Shown here in pieces: positions 28,079 through 36,444 of a stretch of DNA of 64,000 nucleotides. The notes under the pieces are model-generated. The model ran no database searches and was not told the origin of the DNA. It saw only the letters and a list, made by a program, of their open reading frames with translations. The number at the start of each line of letters is the position of its first letter. Position 1 is the stretch's first letter. Origin of the DNA: Teredinibacter turnerae T7901 (GTDB lineage: Bacteria > Pseudomonadota > Gammaproteobacteria > Pseudomonadales > Cellvibrionaceae); NCBI RefSeq assembly GCF_000023025.1, contig NC_012997.1:2229125-2293124 (forward strand), written 5' to 3'. Made by a program: the position numbers and the translations under genes.

Positions 28079-28369
28079 ATGGTCTCAAATACTGAAAAAG
28101 TCGTTTTGAGAGGGTTTATCGATATTCCGTCTTCCGACCTGGCGCTGGTTTTGCGAGAGCTGGCAGTACATATTGCGCTCACTAGGCAGGAGGAGGGCTG
28201 TTTAATATTCGAAGTGTCCGAAGTCGAGGGTGAACCCTGCCGGTACAGGGTGTATGAGGAATTTAGCAACAAATCGGCGTTTGAGTTTCATCAGCGGCGT
28301 GTAGCGGAGTCAACCTGGGGTAAAGTTACCAGGAACGTGGTGCGCAATTACGAAATTTCCGGCGTTTAG
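28079..28369 (+). CDS. Antibiotic biosynthesis monooxygenase (ABM) domain protein
   Basis: 96 residues forming a single dimeric alpha/beta ABM fold: VLRGFIDIPSSDLALVLREL, HIALTRQEEGCLIFEVSEV, YRVYEEFSNKSAFEFHQ. This is the layout of small quinol or aromatic monooxygenases such as YgiN. Start ATG 28079 has a TAAGGAAA site upstream. The name refers to the family only; a role in antibiotic production is not implied. A methyltransferase gene follows 118 bases downstream in the same direction. Confidence 0.85.
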   Translation: MVSNTEKVVLRGFIDIPSSDLALVLRELAVHIALTRQEEGCLIFEVSEVEGEPCRYRVYEEFSNKSAFEFHQRRVAESTWGKVTRNVVRNYEISGV

Positions 28370-28487
28370 GGGGGCTCCGCTATCTGCTGATGGTAGTTCG
28401 GCGAAATCGGTGCGTAACAGCGCAGGGTGCCACCAAAGCGCAGGTGACGGAAGCAGTCCAGAAAGAGGGATATCTTGCGGGGCAGAT

Positions 28488-29225
28488 ATGAAAGAATTGT
28501 ACGATGGAATAGGGAGAGGCTATAGCACCAAGCGCTGTACGGACCCTAAGATCTATGCCCAGATCGCCGCTAAGCTTCAGGGCGCAGGTAGCATTTTAAA
28601 TATTGGTGCAGGTTCTGGATCTTATGAACCGGAAAATATCCCGCTCATTGCGCTGGAACCATCGCAGGTGATGATAAACCAGCGACCTGAAGCGTCCCAC
28701 CCTGCTGTTTGTGGCAGGGCCGATAGTCTACCGTTTCCCGATAACGCGTTTACGCATGCGATGACCGTGTTGTCCATGCATCACTGGCAAAACAGAGATC
28801 GAGCCTTCGAGGAAATTCAAAGGGTGACACAACAGCGTTTTACTGCGGTTACCTGGATGCCAGATCTCGCGCCTTTCTGGTTAACTGATGATTATTTTCC
28901 GGAGATATTGGATTACGATCGGCAGCACTTTCCATTAATTGATGAGATTAAGCAGTACTTTACCCAGTTAACAGTTAACCCACTGCTCATTCCGCATGAT
29001 TGCCGCGATGGATTCCTTGGTTGTTTCTGGCAGCGGCCGGAAGCTTACTTACAGCCAGCCGTTAGGGCCTGCATCTCTACATTCACTAAAATTAAATACC
29101 TTGATAGCGGCTTGAAAAGATTGCGGGCCGAGTTACTATCTGGAGCGTGGTCGGCGAAATATTCTGCGTTGTTAAGCAAAACTGAAGTTGATTTGGGGTA
29201 TCGTATCCTTGTAGCTGATTTTTAA
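28488..29225 (+). CDS. SAM-dependent class I methyltransferase
   Basis: 245 residues from ATG 28488. The frame is open to 28410, but the shorter start is preceded by a GGGG-rich site and fits the family. Motif I is ILNIGAGSGSYEP, acidic motif after strand 2 is IALEPSQVM, and the post-motif region ADSLPFPDNAFTHAMTVLSM is typical of Methyltransf_11. Substrate unknown. Cytoplasmic. Confidence 0.88.
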   Translation: MKELYDGIGRGYSTKRCTDPKIYAQIAAKLQGAGSILNIGAGSGSYEPENIPLIALEPSQVMINQRPEASHPAVCGRADSLPFPDNAFTHAMTVLSMHHWQNRDRAFEEIQRVTQQRFTAVTWMPDLAPFWLTDDYFPEILDYDRQHFPLIDEIKQYFTQLTVNPLLIPHDCRDGFLGCFWQRPEAYLQPAVRACISTFTKIKYLDSGLKRLRAELLSGAWSAKYSALLSKTEVDLGYRILVADF

Positions 29226-29446
29226 GGATATTCATTTCGAACGAGGATGATGGCGCTCATGTTATACCGATAACCCTGAATCTCGCGATTTAAGTGGGAG
29301 ATCTATGGGTTAGATGAGGTTTTAGGGTGGGGTAGAGGAGTTGGATTCCTGAGATTTCGGCAGGTCAACCTTAGAATGAGAGCTATCATTTCAGGGGCTG
29401 TAAGCGGGCCCTTTATAAATTCTGACAAGCAAAGGAGAGAAAGATC

Positions 29447-29674
29447 GTGAAAAGCATGAAATGTTCGGATCTTGGTGGAGCGTGCGACCTGGAATTTAAA
29501 GGAGATACGTTTGAAGAGATAGAGGCGCAGAGCAAGCAGCATGGAATGGAAATGATGCAACAAAAGGATGCCGCACATCTGAAGGCGATGGAAGCAATGC
29601 GGGAATTAATGAAGTCGCCTGAAGATATGGAGGCTTGGTACCAGGGTAAAAAGGCAGAGTTCGAGGCATTGTAA
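29447..29674 (+). CDS. DUF1059-type small protein
   Basis: 75 residues from a GTG start with AAAGGAGAG seven bases upstream. The N-terminus KSMKCSDLGGACDLEFKGDT carries the C-x-x-L-G-G-x-C-D motif I associate with DUF1059, followed by an acidic helix (EEIEAQSKQHGMEMMQQ). The two cysteines may bind metal or form a disulfide. Function not known. Confidence 0.7.
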   Translation: MKSMKCSDLGGACDLEFKGDTFEEIEAQSKQHGMEMMQQKDAAHLKAMEAMRELMKSPEDMEAWYQGKKAEFEAL

Positions 29675-29681
29675 GTGCTTT

Positions 29682-29915
29682 AAAAGCTATTGTGGCTCGT
29701 TCTTGCCTGCGTACAATGGCATGGGGTCTGCGACTGAAGCGGCAAGGGCCGTGTTGGCTGCGGAAATGGCGAGGTGTAATTTGAATCGTGTGTGGGCGGT
29801 CACCAGCCAAACCAATTCACGCTCAATTCGGTTGTTGCAAAAAACTGGATTTTTATCGAAGCGGACTACGGAAGCGCTCGGTTCAATTGATTACTTTTTT
29901 GAGTTCCGTTTGTGA
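29682..29915 (+). pseudogene. C-terminal remnant of a GNAT acetyltransferase
   Basis: The frame reads AYNGMGSATEAARAVLAAEM, then NLNRVWAVTSQTNSRSIRLL and LQKTGFL, which is the acetyl-CoA-binding half of a RimJ/RimL-type GNAT domain (compare G-x-G-x-A-T-E-A-A and N-x-x-S-x-x-L-L-x-K-x-G-F). The N-terminal half is missing because the preceding gene ends directly upstream at 29674, and no proper start or ribosome site is seen. Likely a decayed gene. Confidence 0.65.
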
Positions 29916-29942
29916 ATAGGTAGTAACTTTTGTAAACACACT

Positions 29943-30674
29943 ATGAAAATTGCAGTTGCTCAAATTCGCTCCCCAAACGGCGAGATCAAGGGGGGCATAG
30001 AAAATCACATACGTTTCATTTCATCTGCGGCTGAACAGTCGGTCGATTACTTATTGTTCCCTGAGCTTTCGCTCACCGGCTACGAACTTAAAATCGCGAG
30101 TTCCCTTGCTCTGCAAAAAAATGACAATCAATTGAACGTGTTTTCACTATTAGCGAAACAACACGAGATGTGTATCTCCGTTGGTATGCCTCTAAATTTG
30201 AATGGGTTTGTTCACATCGCGGCTGTCATCTTCGTTCCGGATGGTCGCGATGAGATATACGCAAAAATGAACTTGCATGGCGATGAGAATACCTATTTTA
30301 CGCGAGGGGAGAATACATGCGTCGTGACTTGTGCAGGTCAGCGAATTTTTAATGCTATTTGCGCAGACACATGCGAACATACGCATTATGCGCTCTGCGG
30401 CGAGGCAGGCGCTAGTGTCTACGCGGCTGGCGTATTGGTTTCTAAAGCCGGATATGAAACTGACGCAAGAATTTGGGATGAACAGTCAAAAAATCAAAGT
30501 ATGTTGCTCGCCATTGCCAATTACACCGGTCGAACAGGCGGGTACGACGCAGCGGGTAGAAGCGCCATATGGTATAACGGGCAGCTATTGGCTGAAGCCG
30601 ATGAGTCTGCTGAAGCACTTGTTATGGCGAGCGAAACAAATGGCAAATGGAGTGGCTATGTGCAGAACCTGTAG
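29943..30674 (+). CDS. Nitrilase-family carbon-nitrogen hydrolase
   Basis: 243 residues with the Glu-Lys-Cys triad of the family: Glu41 in LFPELSLTGYE, Lys108 in YAKMNLHGDE, Cys140 in FNAICADTCEH. It probably hydrolyses an amide in the cytoplasm. The length and the TARG-like C-terminus TGRTGGYDAAGRSAIW fit short bacterial amidohydrolase members. ATG start at 29943. Substrate unknown. Confidence 0.9.
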   Translation: MKIAVAQIRSPNGEIKGGIENHIRFISSAAEQSVDYLLFPELSLTGYELKIASSLALQKNDNQLNVFSLLAKQHEMCISVGMPLNLNGFVHIAAVIFVPDGRDEIYAKMNLHGDENTYFTRGENTCVVTCAGQRIFNAICADTCEHTHYALCGEAGASVYAAGVLVSKAGYETDARIWDEQSKNQSMLLAIANYTGRTGGYDAAGRSAIWYNGQLLAEADESAEALVMASETNGKWSGYVQNL

Positions 30675-30827
30675 CGCAAAAAAGATTAATGGTGAAACGG
30701 TAGTGCGCCCTTTGTTGTCTCCAGAAGTATGCAAAGTATTATTTGATTTTTTTCGGCGCACGTAAAAAGCGGTGCAGTCAACAATCGAATATCTTTATCA
30801 AACAAAAATTTTACGAAGTCAGGTTCT

Positions 30828-31382
30828 ATGAAAAGCGAATTAGAAAAAATGGTGGCGGGTGAGCCATACGATGCCCACTGTGAGGAAATGTTGGAAATTA
30901 GAACACGCGTAAAGCGCATTCTCCATAAACTAAACGTGACCGAATATTACACCGAAAATTTTAAAGCGGTTACACATGAGCTTTGCCCTAATTCGGCAAA
31001 AGATCTGCACTTGGAGCCGCCGTTTTACTGCGATTACGGTGAAAATATTCATGCTGCGGAAGGGGTATTTATCAATTTTGGAGCGGTGATTTTAGATGGA
31101 TCAACAGTCACCATCGGGAAAAAAACGCTCATTGCTCCTGGGGTACATATCTATACCAACAGGCACCCTGTTGAAGTGAAGGAGCGCCGCGAATGGGAGG
31201 ATTGCGCACCTGTGACCATAGGTGAAGAATGCTGGATTGGTGGCCACTCAACGATCTGCCCAGGCGTGACCATTGGCGATAGGGCAGTTATCGGCGCTGG
31301 CTCAGTAGTCGTCAAAGACATACCGGCAGACTCGCTAGCCGTTGGAAACCCGGCCAAGGTGGTAAAAAAGCTGAATCAGTAG
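30828..31382 (+). CDS. Maltose/galactoside O-acetyltransferase family (Maa/NodL/LacA-type)
   Basis: 184 residues. An N-terminal Mac domain (MVAGEPYDAHCEEMLEIRTR) precedes a left-handed beta-helix built from hexapeptide repeats (VFINFGAVILDGSTVTIG, PVTIGEECWIGGHSTICPGV, TIGDRAVIGAGSVVVKDI). Catalytic His is in the conserved GVHIYTNRHPVEVKER region. It transfers acetyl from acetyl-CoA to a sugar. ATG start 30828. Last ordinary chromosomal gene before the cassette array. Confidence 0.93.
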   Translation: MKSELEKMVAGEPYDAHCEEMLEIRTRVKRILHKLNVTEYYTENFKAVTHELCPNSAKDLHLEPPFYCDYGENIHAAEGVFINFGAVILDGSTVTIGKKTLIAPGVHIYTNRHPVEVKERREWEDCAPVTIGEECWIGGHSTICPGVTIGDRAVIGAGSVVVKDIPADSLAVGNPAKVVKKLNQ

Positions 31383-31971
31383 CTTGTTTCAGTTGGGTAT
31401 TGACTTTTGGGTAGAGCTGGCCCTTGGCGGGTGACATGTAACATTGGCTTTTGGGCGCACGTCACAGGTCAATGCGTCAAGCCTTCTCTACCACAGGCTG
31501 GCAAATATCATAAGGTGATGTGTTTATTCACCGTACAGTGCGAAGCGCAATTGCGCGGACGGACTAGCACCACAAATGCTTCTTCCGTATGTTAATTTTC
31601 TCGGCACGTGGTTTGGCGCATAGTTCTGCCAAACGGGCTAAGGATTGAGCGCCAGCCTCTGTAAAACGCCGCAAAATCATACTAAATTGCGTTTAATACT
31701 CGATTTTTTGTGGAAATTTTAGATTGTATTGGTCGGATATTTGCTTCTGCTGGAAATATTGGATCAGTGGGGTATTTTTCCGATAGTAGCTTTGGAAAGA
31801 GGCGTATGCACAGTTTTGTCTGGATAGTTTAGGGTGTTACCCTGCTGTGAGTCGTTTAGGGGTAAGCGCTGCGCGCAAACAGCGAGATTGGCGGGCTTAA
31901 GATATATTGGCCTCACGACGAGTTTTTGGAATCGACGTTTGGAAAGCTGTGCTTGGGACGTAGAATAAAAT
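31383..31971. other. Gap before the cassette array, no gene or integrase seen
   Basis: 589 bases after the acetyltransferase gene. No integron integrase, no recognisable attI and no clear attC is found. A 62-codon frame at 31407-31595 has no support. The array's left edge may be the GTTAGCT core-like site at 31972-31978. Confidence 0.45.
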
Positions 31972-31984
31972 GTTAGCTCTGCAA

Positions 31985-32386
31985 ATGAAAAAGTATCTCT
32001 ACACATTGATAACACTTTCCGTCGCAGGGTCTATTTGGTTTTTGGTTGATTCGGATAAGCGTACATTGAGAGCTGTATTAGCTGTCAATAGCTTGCCTAG
32101 CAATACGCGGATCATAGATCATGCTACTTTCGCTTGGACGGATTATCGAGAAGAGTTTTTCATTACGTTCTCTGGGAGCTATGAAGGCTTATTGGTAGGT
32201 AGAGAGTTTTTAGAATGTGAACCTTCTGAAAGTAGTAAAACGGCCACGGCGGGGCTTAAAGCCCACGAGGCAGTAAGGCTTAAACACTGCTATCGTGCAG
32301 GCGACTGGCAATCAGAACGCGGTTCCGTAACCGTGTCATTAAACGAAGAAAGATCAAAAGCAGTTGTGGTATTTGATCAGGACTAG
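31985..32386 (+). CDS. Cassette gene 1: small membrane-anchored protein, unknown
   Basis: 133 residues. MKKYLYTLITLSVAGSIWFL is an N-terminal signal anchor or signal peptide; the rest is a soluble, Cys-containing domain. An upstream ATG at 31970 is in frame but overlaps the core-like GTTAGCT. No domain recognised. Stop at 32384-32386 directly abuts attC1. Confidence 0.7.
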   Translation: MKKYLYTLITLSVAGSIWFLVDSDKRTLRAVLAVNSLPSNTRIIDHATFAWTDYREEFFITFSGSYEGLLVGREFLECEPSESSKTATAGLKAHEAVRLKHCYRAGDWQSERGSVTVSLNEERSKAVVVFDQD

Positions 32387-32387
32387 G

Positions 32388-32489
32388 AGCTAACAAGGTT
32401 GTCAAATTGACAGTTTTTCCGTCGCTCCTTTTTGTGCTTAATAGCACAAACGGGCTCCTCCAAAACTGCAATTTACAACGGCGTTACAT
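32388..32489 (+). repeat. attC1 site
   Basis: Left box AGCTAAC (32388-32394), right core GTTACAT (32483-32489). The inner dyad GTTGTCAAATTGACAGTTTT pairs with AAAACTGCAATTTACAAC except for two extra bases, as expected for extrahelical bases of attC. Confidence 0.85.
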
Positions 32490-32511
32490 TTATAGCTAAA
32501 CGGAGAGAAAA

Positions 32512-32856
32512 TTGATCAAAATATCTAAAATAATGTCATTTCTTGTGTGCATATATTCGGTAACGGCATTCGCTGGGACCGCAGAGGGTAAAGTCTCCTG
32601 GATACAAGTCAACGTAAATACAGGTTCTCCGAACATTGCATTAGTCAAGTTTTCAAACATGCCTGAAGCAAGCCCTGCATGCGCGACTGATGTAAATGGA
32701 AGAATGGCTGTATCCCTTGAATCGGAAGGCGGCAAAGCATTTTATGCAATGGCTCTAGCTGCACAAGCTTCTGGTAAAACGTTGTGGGCTGCCGGTGCAG
32801 GCCGGTGTATAGGAGGGGCTGTAGAGGAGGTCGATTATGGCCGACTCAAGAATTAA
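32512..32856 (+). CDS. Cassette gene 2: small secreted protein
   Basis: 114 residues with a signal peptide (KIMSFLVCIYSVTAFAG). TTG start with GGAGAG four bases upstream; an ATG lies at 32533. The C-terminal part (AFYAMALAAQASGKTLWAAG then GRC) matches the pattern of the broken cassette gene at 34871 (ISAALSAYAMGKPIKVWL), so both belong to one family of small exported Cys-pair proteins. Function unknown. Confidence 0.75.
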   Translation: MIKISKIMSFLVCIYSVTAFAGTAEGKVSWIQVNVNTGSPNIALVKFSNMPEASPACATDVNGRMAVSLESEGGKAFYAMALAAQASGKTLWAAGAGRCIGGAVEEVDYGRLKN

Positions 32857-32912
32857 ATGTAACAAATCAATGCAGCCGACCGCTAATGCGTCGGCTGATT
32901 GAAGCGTTAGGC
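32857..32912 (+). repeat. attC2 site (short, 59-be type)
   Basis: ATGTAAC at the stop codon and GTTAGGC at the right. The arms TCAATGCAGCCGAC and GTCGGCTGATTGA pair except for one extra C. At 56 bases it is the shortest and cleanest site in the array. Confidence 0.92.
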
Positions 32913-32916
32913 AATC

Positions 32917-33408
32917 ATGAGAAAAAGACGTCCGACGATTCGAATTGATAAATGGTTGGTGGCACTTAATCTCGAAGATACTAAAAGAGTTCAGAGAGAT
33001 GTTGAAGCTCCAGCGTATATGTGTGAATGTGAACTTTGTGCACTGTGGAAATCGAATTACAAAACCGTTTTGCCGCGAGATTACTTAAACCAGCTTGTAA
33101 GAGCATGTATTGATCTTGATTACCCTACAGAGCTTTACGAAAGTTCGAATGATATAAACCATTTGTATGTCCGTATTCAGTTTCATATCGTTGGGGAGTT
33201 GCTTGAGGGGCCTATTAGCTATAGCAGGAACGAAGTGGGTAGGAATATGTATTATAGCGAGGTTCAAAAATCACCTTGGGTTTCTGTCGCCCTTACAAAA
33301 CATTCAGGAGCATATGACTATCACCCAGAATACAAAGATTCAATTTCAGGGAAAATAATTCTGGTCGATATGCGGCTGGAATTACCTAATATGGCAAAAA
33401 ATGCCTAA
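32917..33408 (+). CDS. Cassette gene 3: hypothetical Cys-rich-motif protein
   Basis: 163 residues, no signal peptide or TM segment. A CECELC motif (residues 36-41) could bind metal. The ATG starts four bases after attC2, so there is no room for its own ribosome site in the cassette, a common arrangement. The stop lies inside attC3. No domain recognised. Confidence 0.65.
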   Translation: MRKRRPTIRIDKWLVALNLEDTKRVQRDVEAPAYMCECELCALWKSNYKTVLPRDYLNQLVRACIDLDYPTELYESSNDINHLYVRIQFHIVGELLEGPISYSRNEVGRNMYYSEVQKSPWVSVALTKHSGAYDYHPEYKDSISGKIILVDMRLELPNMAKNA

Positions 33409-33507
33409 CAAAGCTATCTACCGGACTCCATTTCCGTCGTTTGGCTTCTATGCTGGGAAGCATAAAAGCCAAACAACTACAATTCGCCGGTAATAGCGGC
33501 GTTATGC
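33403..33507 (+). repeat. attC3 site
   Basis: Perfect RYYYAAC box GCCTAAC at the stop codon and GTTATGC (33501-33507). The inner hairpin TTGGCTTCTATGCTGGG...AAAGCCAAA is clear. Confidence 0.9.
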
Positions 33508-33521
33508 ATCGCGAGTATCGA

Positions 33522-33886
33522 ATGAATAAAAAGGAAAGGGTGATTCGAGTGTTGGTTAGCTCTGCATAGTCTTAGCTGGCTTATTCTTGTTGAATCATGC
33601 GGTGTTTTCTTTTTGGGTTTCAAGTGGCCCGCCAAATGAATATCCAGATTATTGGTATCAGCAGGGAATTATTTGGTGGTGGAGAGCTACAGCACTCTTA
33701 ATGTGCGGTATATTATGTCAGTTTAGGTTTGCAACGCTCAAAGCGAGCAAGGTTGTAAAGGCAGTAATTGTCATAAGTGTCATGGGGTTATTGTACCCAT
33801 ATATAAGGGAATTCATTCTTGTAGATATATGCCTGGATAATGGTGGTTCATGGTCTAAAGAATACTTTAGGTGCACAAATGCATAA
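33522..33886 (+). pseudogene. Cassette gene 4: membrane protein, probable frameshift
   Basis: ATG 33522 begins MNKKERVIRVLVSSA and stops at a TAG (33567-33569). From near 33560 another frame continues with LCIVLAGLFLLNHAVFSFWV and then runs to the stop at 33884-33886. Joined, they give a normal small membrane protein of about 120 residues with charged N-terminus, a first TM, a short loop with two Trp-rich stretches (GIIWWWRATA) and further TM segments. The second frame has no credible start of its own. A single-base indel near 33555-33562 would explain this. Confidence 0.5.
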
Positions 33887-33991
33887 CAAAGCTATCAAGC
33901 AGACCTACATTCCGGTGCTTGATTTTGCGCTGGCCGCTACGCTAGCGCAAAACAATCACCTCCATTACGGCTGCTTATAGCGGCGTTATGC
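33881..33991 (+). repeat. attC4 site
   Basis: GCATAAC over the stop codon, GTTATGC at 33985-33991. The inner dyad is AAGCAGACCTACATTCCGG.../...TACGGCTGCTTA-like. Confidence 0.85.
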
Positions 33992-34027
33992 AAAAACTAA
34001 AAACGAAAATAGATAATGTAAATATCA

Positions 34028-34309
34028 ATGCAGCTTAGAAGAAATCGAAAGATTAAAAATGGGTCTTCTTCTGTCTCTAGAGTGCCAATAGTAGCGCTGT
34101 GGAAAATGGTTGGTATGAGCCTTGTCGCTTATTTCATAGCTGCTTCAACTGCAATGCAAATATTAACGAATGGGTTTGTATCAATTAAGGGTGCTAAAGT
34201 ACCTGCGGAATTGGGATATATAATTGCTGTATTCTGTTTCGTAGTAGCACTGTTATTTACTTGGCTTTCGTTCAAAGATATTCGTGCGCACCTTAGAGGC
34301 GGGAGTTAA
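34028..34309 (+). CDS. Cassette gene 5: two-TM membrane protein (copy A)
   Basis: 93 residues with TM segments VGMSLVAYFIAASTAMQI and ELGYIIAVFCFVVALLFTWL, and a basic N-terminus. The whole cassette (33986-34418) recurs at 39232-39664 with the same length (433 bases) and about 98% identity. Function unknown. The start has weak ribosome-site support but fits both copies. Confidence 0.75.
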   Translation: MQLRRNRKIKNGSSSVSRVPIVALWKMVGMSLVAYFIAASTAMQILTNGFVSIKGAKVPAELGYIIAVFCFVVALLFTWLSFKDIRAHLRGGS

Positions 34310-34310
34310 T

Positions 34311-34424
34311 GCATAACCAAGCCAGCAACCTGACACTGCATGCTACGCTCCATTTTGGTGTGGCTTCGCCAAAATACACCAAAAATCCGCTCCGCACGCA
34401 GTGCAGGTTCTAGCGGCGTTATAA
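34311..34424 (+). repeat. attC5 site
   Basis: GCATAAC to GTTATAA (34418-34424). Nearly identical to attC13 except for the bases after GTT, as expected when a cassette is copied between different neighbours. Confidence 0.9.
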
Positions 34425-34730
34425 AGCGTCGGAAACGTTAACTTTGAAGCGCTATGTTTTCGTTAATCGCTATCGGGTAGCTAGGGATTTGGAGGCTTAA
34501 ATTGGGGCTTCACTCGCTGCAAGTTGTTGGGTTCTAAATATGGATCCGGCTCTCGGAGAGCGAGTCATCTGCTAATTGGTACCGGTTGTTCATATCACGG
34601 TTGTTTTGGCTTTAACAAAGAATTGGCAATTTTGCGCGGTGTTCTCGCTGCTCATTTAAAGTGTGTGGTTGTTTTTTAATATGTCGCAGTGTCTTTTGGT
34701 CGCAATAGTTTGTGTTTGTCGCGTAAGCTG
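34425..34730 (+). other. Gene-less cassette 6 (copy A)
   Basis: No frame with coding support. It is related over its length to 36895-37197, roughly 80% by eye with scattered substitutions and small indels, not the pattern of a protein gene. Shared features include a GCTCTCGGAGAGC hairpin (near 34552 and 37021) and TTTTGCGCGGTGTTCTC. It may carry a promoter or a small RNA. The 60-codon frame at 34663-34845 crosses the attC and is not supported. Confidence 0.65.
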
Positions 34731-34847
34731 TTATAACAATTACAGCCACCAGACCCACACTGCTACGCTTGTTTTTGTGCATTCGCTGCGCTCATTATTG
34801 CACAAAATCAAGCTCCACAGCGCGGGCAGGTGCTGTAGGCGTTAGTG
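34731..34847 (+). repeat. attC6 site
   Basis: TTATAAC to GTTAGTG (34841-34847), ending the gene-less cassette. Confidence 0.8.
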
Positions 34848-34870
34848 CTCAATATAGATAAAGAGGTATC

Positions 34871-35201
34871 ATGAAAATTAAAATCAAGCTATTTATATTC
34901 CTGTGTTTTTTTTTCTTCGCAGGTCTTCTCCGCAAATGATGGTGTAATTACATCTATTGCGTTTGCGGGCGAAAACATGTCGAGTCACCCCGATGTTGTT
35001 CAAATTCAAATCGAAGGAGGTTATGAATCTGGTGATTGCAGTAAGGTCCATGCAGCCTTCCGTAAAGGCGACGAGCACTTAATTTCTGCGGCCTTATCTG
35101 CGTATGCAATGGGTAAGCCTATAAAAGTTTGGCTAAATGAGAGTGACTCATATTTCCCGTCACAAAAAAGATGTGTAATAACTATGATTACGCTTTCGTA
35201 A
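34871..35201 (+). pseudogene. Cassette gene 7: small secreted protein broken in a T-run
   Basis: ATG 34871 opens MKIKIKLFIFLCFFFF and runs to an early TGA at 34937. The run of nine T (34906-34914) shifts the frame. With eight T the frame reads MKIKIKLFIFLCFFSSQVFS then ANDG, an excellent signal peptide, and continues to the stop at 35199-35201 with YESGDCSKVHAAFRKGDEHL and ISAALSAYAMGKPIKVWL. This family also includes cassette gene 2. Slippage-based phase variation, decay and sequencing error are all possible. Confidence 0.6.
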
Positions 35202-35206
35202 GCTGG

Positions 35207-35320
35207 TACTAACAAAAAGTTCAACCTGACCTCCGCTGCGTCGTTTGTTTTTGTGGCTTTACGCTCACGCTACCACAAAAACAAACAACTCCGCTGCGGC
35301 AGGTTAACTTGGCGTTAGCA
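35207..35320 (+). repeat. attC7 site
   Basis: TACTAAC to GTTAGCA (35314-35320). Inner hairpin TTTGTTTTTGTGG.../CCACAAAAACAAAC. Confidence 0.9.
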
Positions 35321-35323
35321 TCT

Positions 35324-35758
35324 ATGAATAAGTTTTGGTTCGTAATTCTGTTTTTGATCTCTGGTTCCGCTTTTTCGGAAAGTGCTAGGGATCTTGATAA
35401 TAGTAAGCTTGAAGTTACATGGGAACTTACTGATGAGTCATGGGTTAAATTTGAGTGTGTAACAATCAACCTGTCGTCGGTGGCGCAGTATCGTAATCTT
35501 GAATTCTCTGGTATTAATATGTTGCTCAAGTCTAGTGGCGAGGGGGTAAGTTATGTTCCTCTTAGTTCTAAAAGAGATTCCATAATGTATCGCGCACGAC
35601 CTTGCTTAACTTTACACGCTCTAAAGGAATCGGTATTTCACTTTATGTATAAAATAGGTGGCAAAGAAGGTGGCGTCGCACATGGCATTCTAGTCGGGCA
35701 GGATTTATACCCAAAAGCTAAGGAGCTAGTGTCGTTCTACTCTAAGGGAGATCGTTAA
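35324..35758 (+). CDS. Cassette gene 8: secreted protein, unknown
   Basis: 144 residues with a signal peptide (MNKFWFVILFLISGSAFSES). The ATG lies four bases after the attC7 core. The mature part has two Cys residues (FECVTIN and RPCLTLH) that may form a disulfide. No domain recognised. Confidence 0.7.
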   Translation: MNKFWFVILFLISGSAFSESARDLDNSKLEVTWELTDESWVKFECVTINLSSVAQYRNLEFSGINMLLKSSGEGVSYVPLSSKRDSIMYRARPCLTLHALKESVFHFMYKIGGKEGGVAHGILVGQDLYPKAKELVSFYSKGDR

Positions 35759-35759
35759 A

Positions 35760-35873
35760 TGCTAACAAGTTTGTCAACAGGACATTTTTTGCTACGCTCC
35801 GTTTGCGGTGGCTTCGCCACATTACCGCAAAACTCCACTGCACAAAAAAATGCCTGTTACAAAGGCGTTAGAA
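35760..35873 (+). repeat. attC8 site
   Basis: TGCTAAC to GTTAGAA (35867-35873), with arms CAACAGGACATTTTTT.../...AAAAAAATGCCTGTTAC. Confidence 0.9.
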
Positions 35874-35879
35874 CACACT

Positions 35880-36320
35880 ATGAAAAAGCTACTTGCCCTT
35901 ATTTTAATATTGCTTTCACCCCTTGCTTATACGCAAGACTTAGTTGTCGTTTTGGATCTGAAATTTATAAAGGAAACCGAGGACGCGGCAGCATGGATGT
36001 GCTACGGAGAAAGTGATGAAGATTGCCACCCTTGGGCGTATTTCTACGTTTTCGAAGCCAAAGTTAAGAAGGTAATATCCGGTGAATTGAGCAAGAATAA
36101 AATTAGGGTGCTATTTGGACGGCACGCTTTGAAGAAAGGGAGCCATAAAAGTGTAATTGCTACACTATCGAAACTAGAGAAAAGCAAAGAAGCGGATTAT
36201 CAAATCCTAGAATGGGGCACCATAAAGGAAATGTATTGTTTTAGCCATGACGAAAACAAAATATATAATGTTCGCCTAGAATCTAGCGATATTGATTTGA
36301 AATGTTATGAGCAAGAATAG
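35880..36320 (+). CDS. Cassette gene 9: secreted protein, unknown
   Basis: 146 residues with a signal peptide (KKLLALILILLSPLAYTQD). ATG 35880 lies six bases after attC8 and is preferred over earlier in-frame starts that lie inside the attC. Four Cys residues in the mature part. No domain recognised. Confidence 0.7.
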   Translation: MKKLLALILILLSPLAYTQDLVVVLDLKFIKETEDAAAWMCYGESDEDCHPWAYFYVFEAKVKKVISGELSKNKIRVLFGRHALKKGSHKSVIATLSKLEKSKEADYQILEWGTIKEMYCFSHDENKIYNVRLESSDIDLKCYEQE

Positions 36321-36434
36321 TTCTAACAATTATGTCCATTCGACGTTTTGGTCTACGCTCCGTTTTGGGGTGGCTGCGCCACTTTACCCCAAAACTACAC
36401 TACAACCAAAACGCAAATGACAAAGGCGTTATGC
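36321..36434 (+). repeat. attC9 site
   Basis: TTCTAAC directly after the stop codon, GTTATGC at 36428-36434. Arms CATTCGACGTTTTGG.../...CCAAAACGCAAATG. Confidence 0.9.
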
Positions 36435-36444
36435 ATAAATAGCT

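Noticed and set aside
31383-31971. Possible integron integrase or attI at the left of the array
   Set aside because: No tyrosine recombinase motif and no attI-like pair of core sites could be found, so the integrase must be elsewhere or absent.
34663-34845. A 60-codon frame across a cassette end
   Set aside because: It runs through attC6 and is not kept in the related gene-less cassette at 36895-37197.
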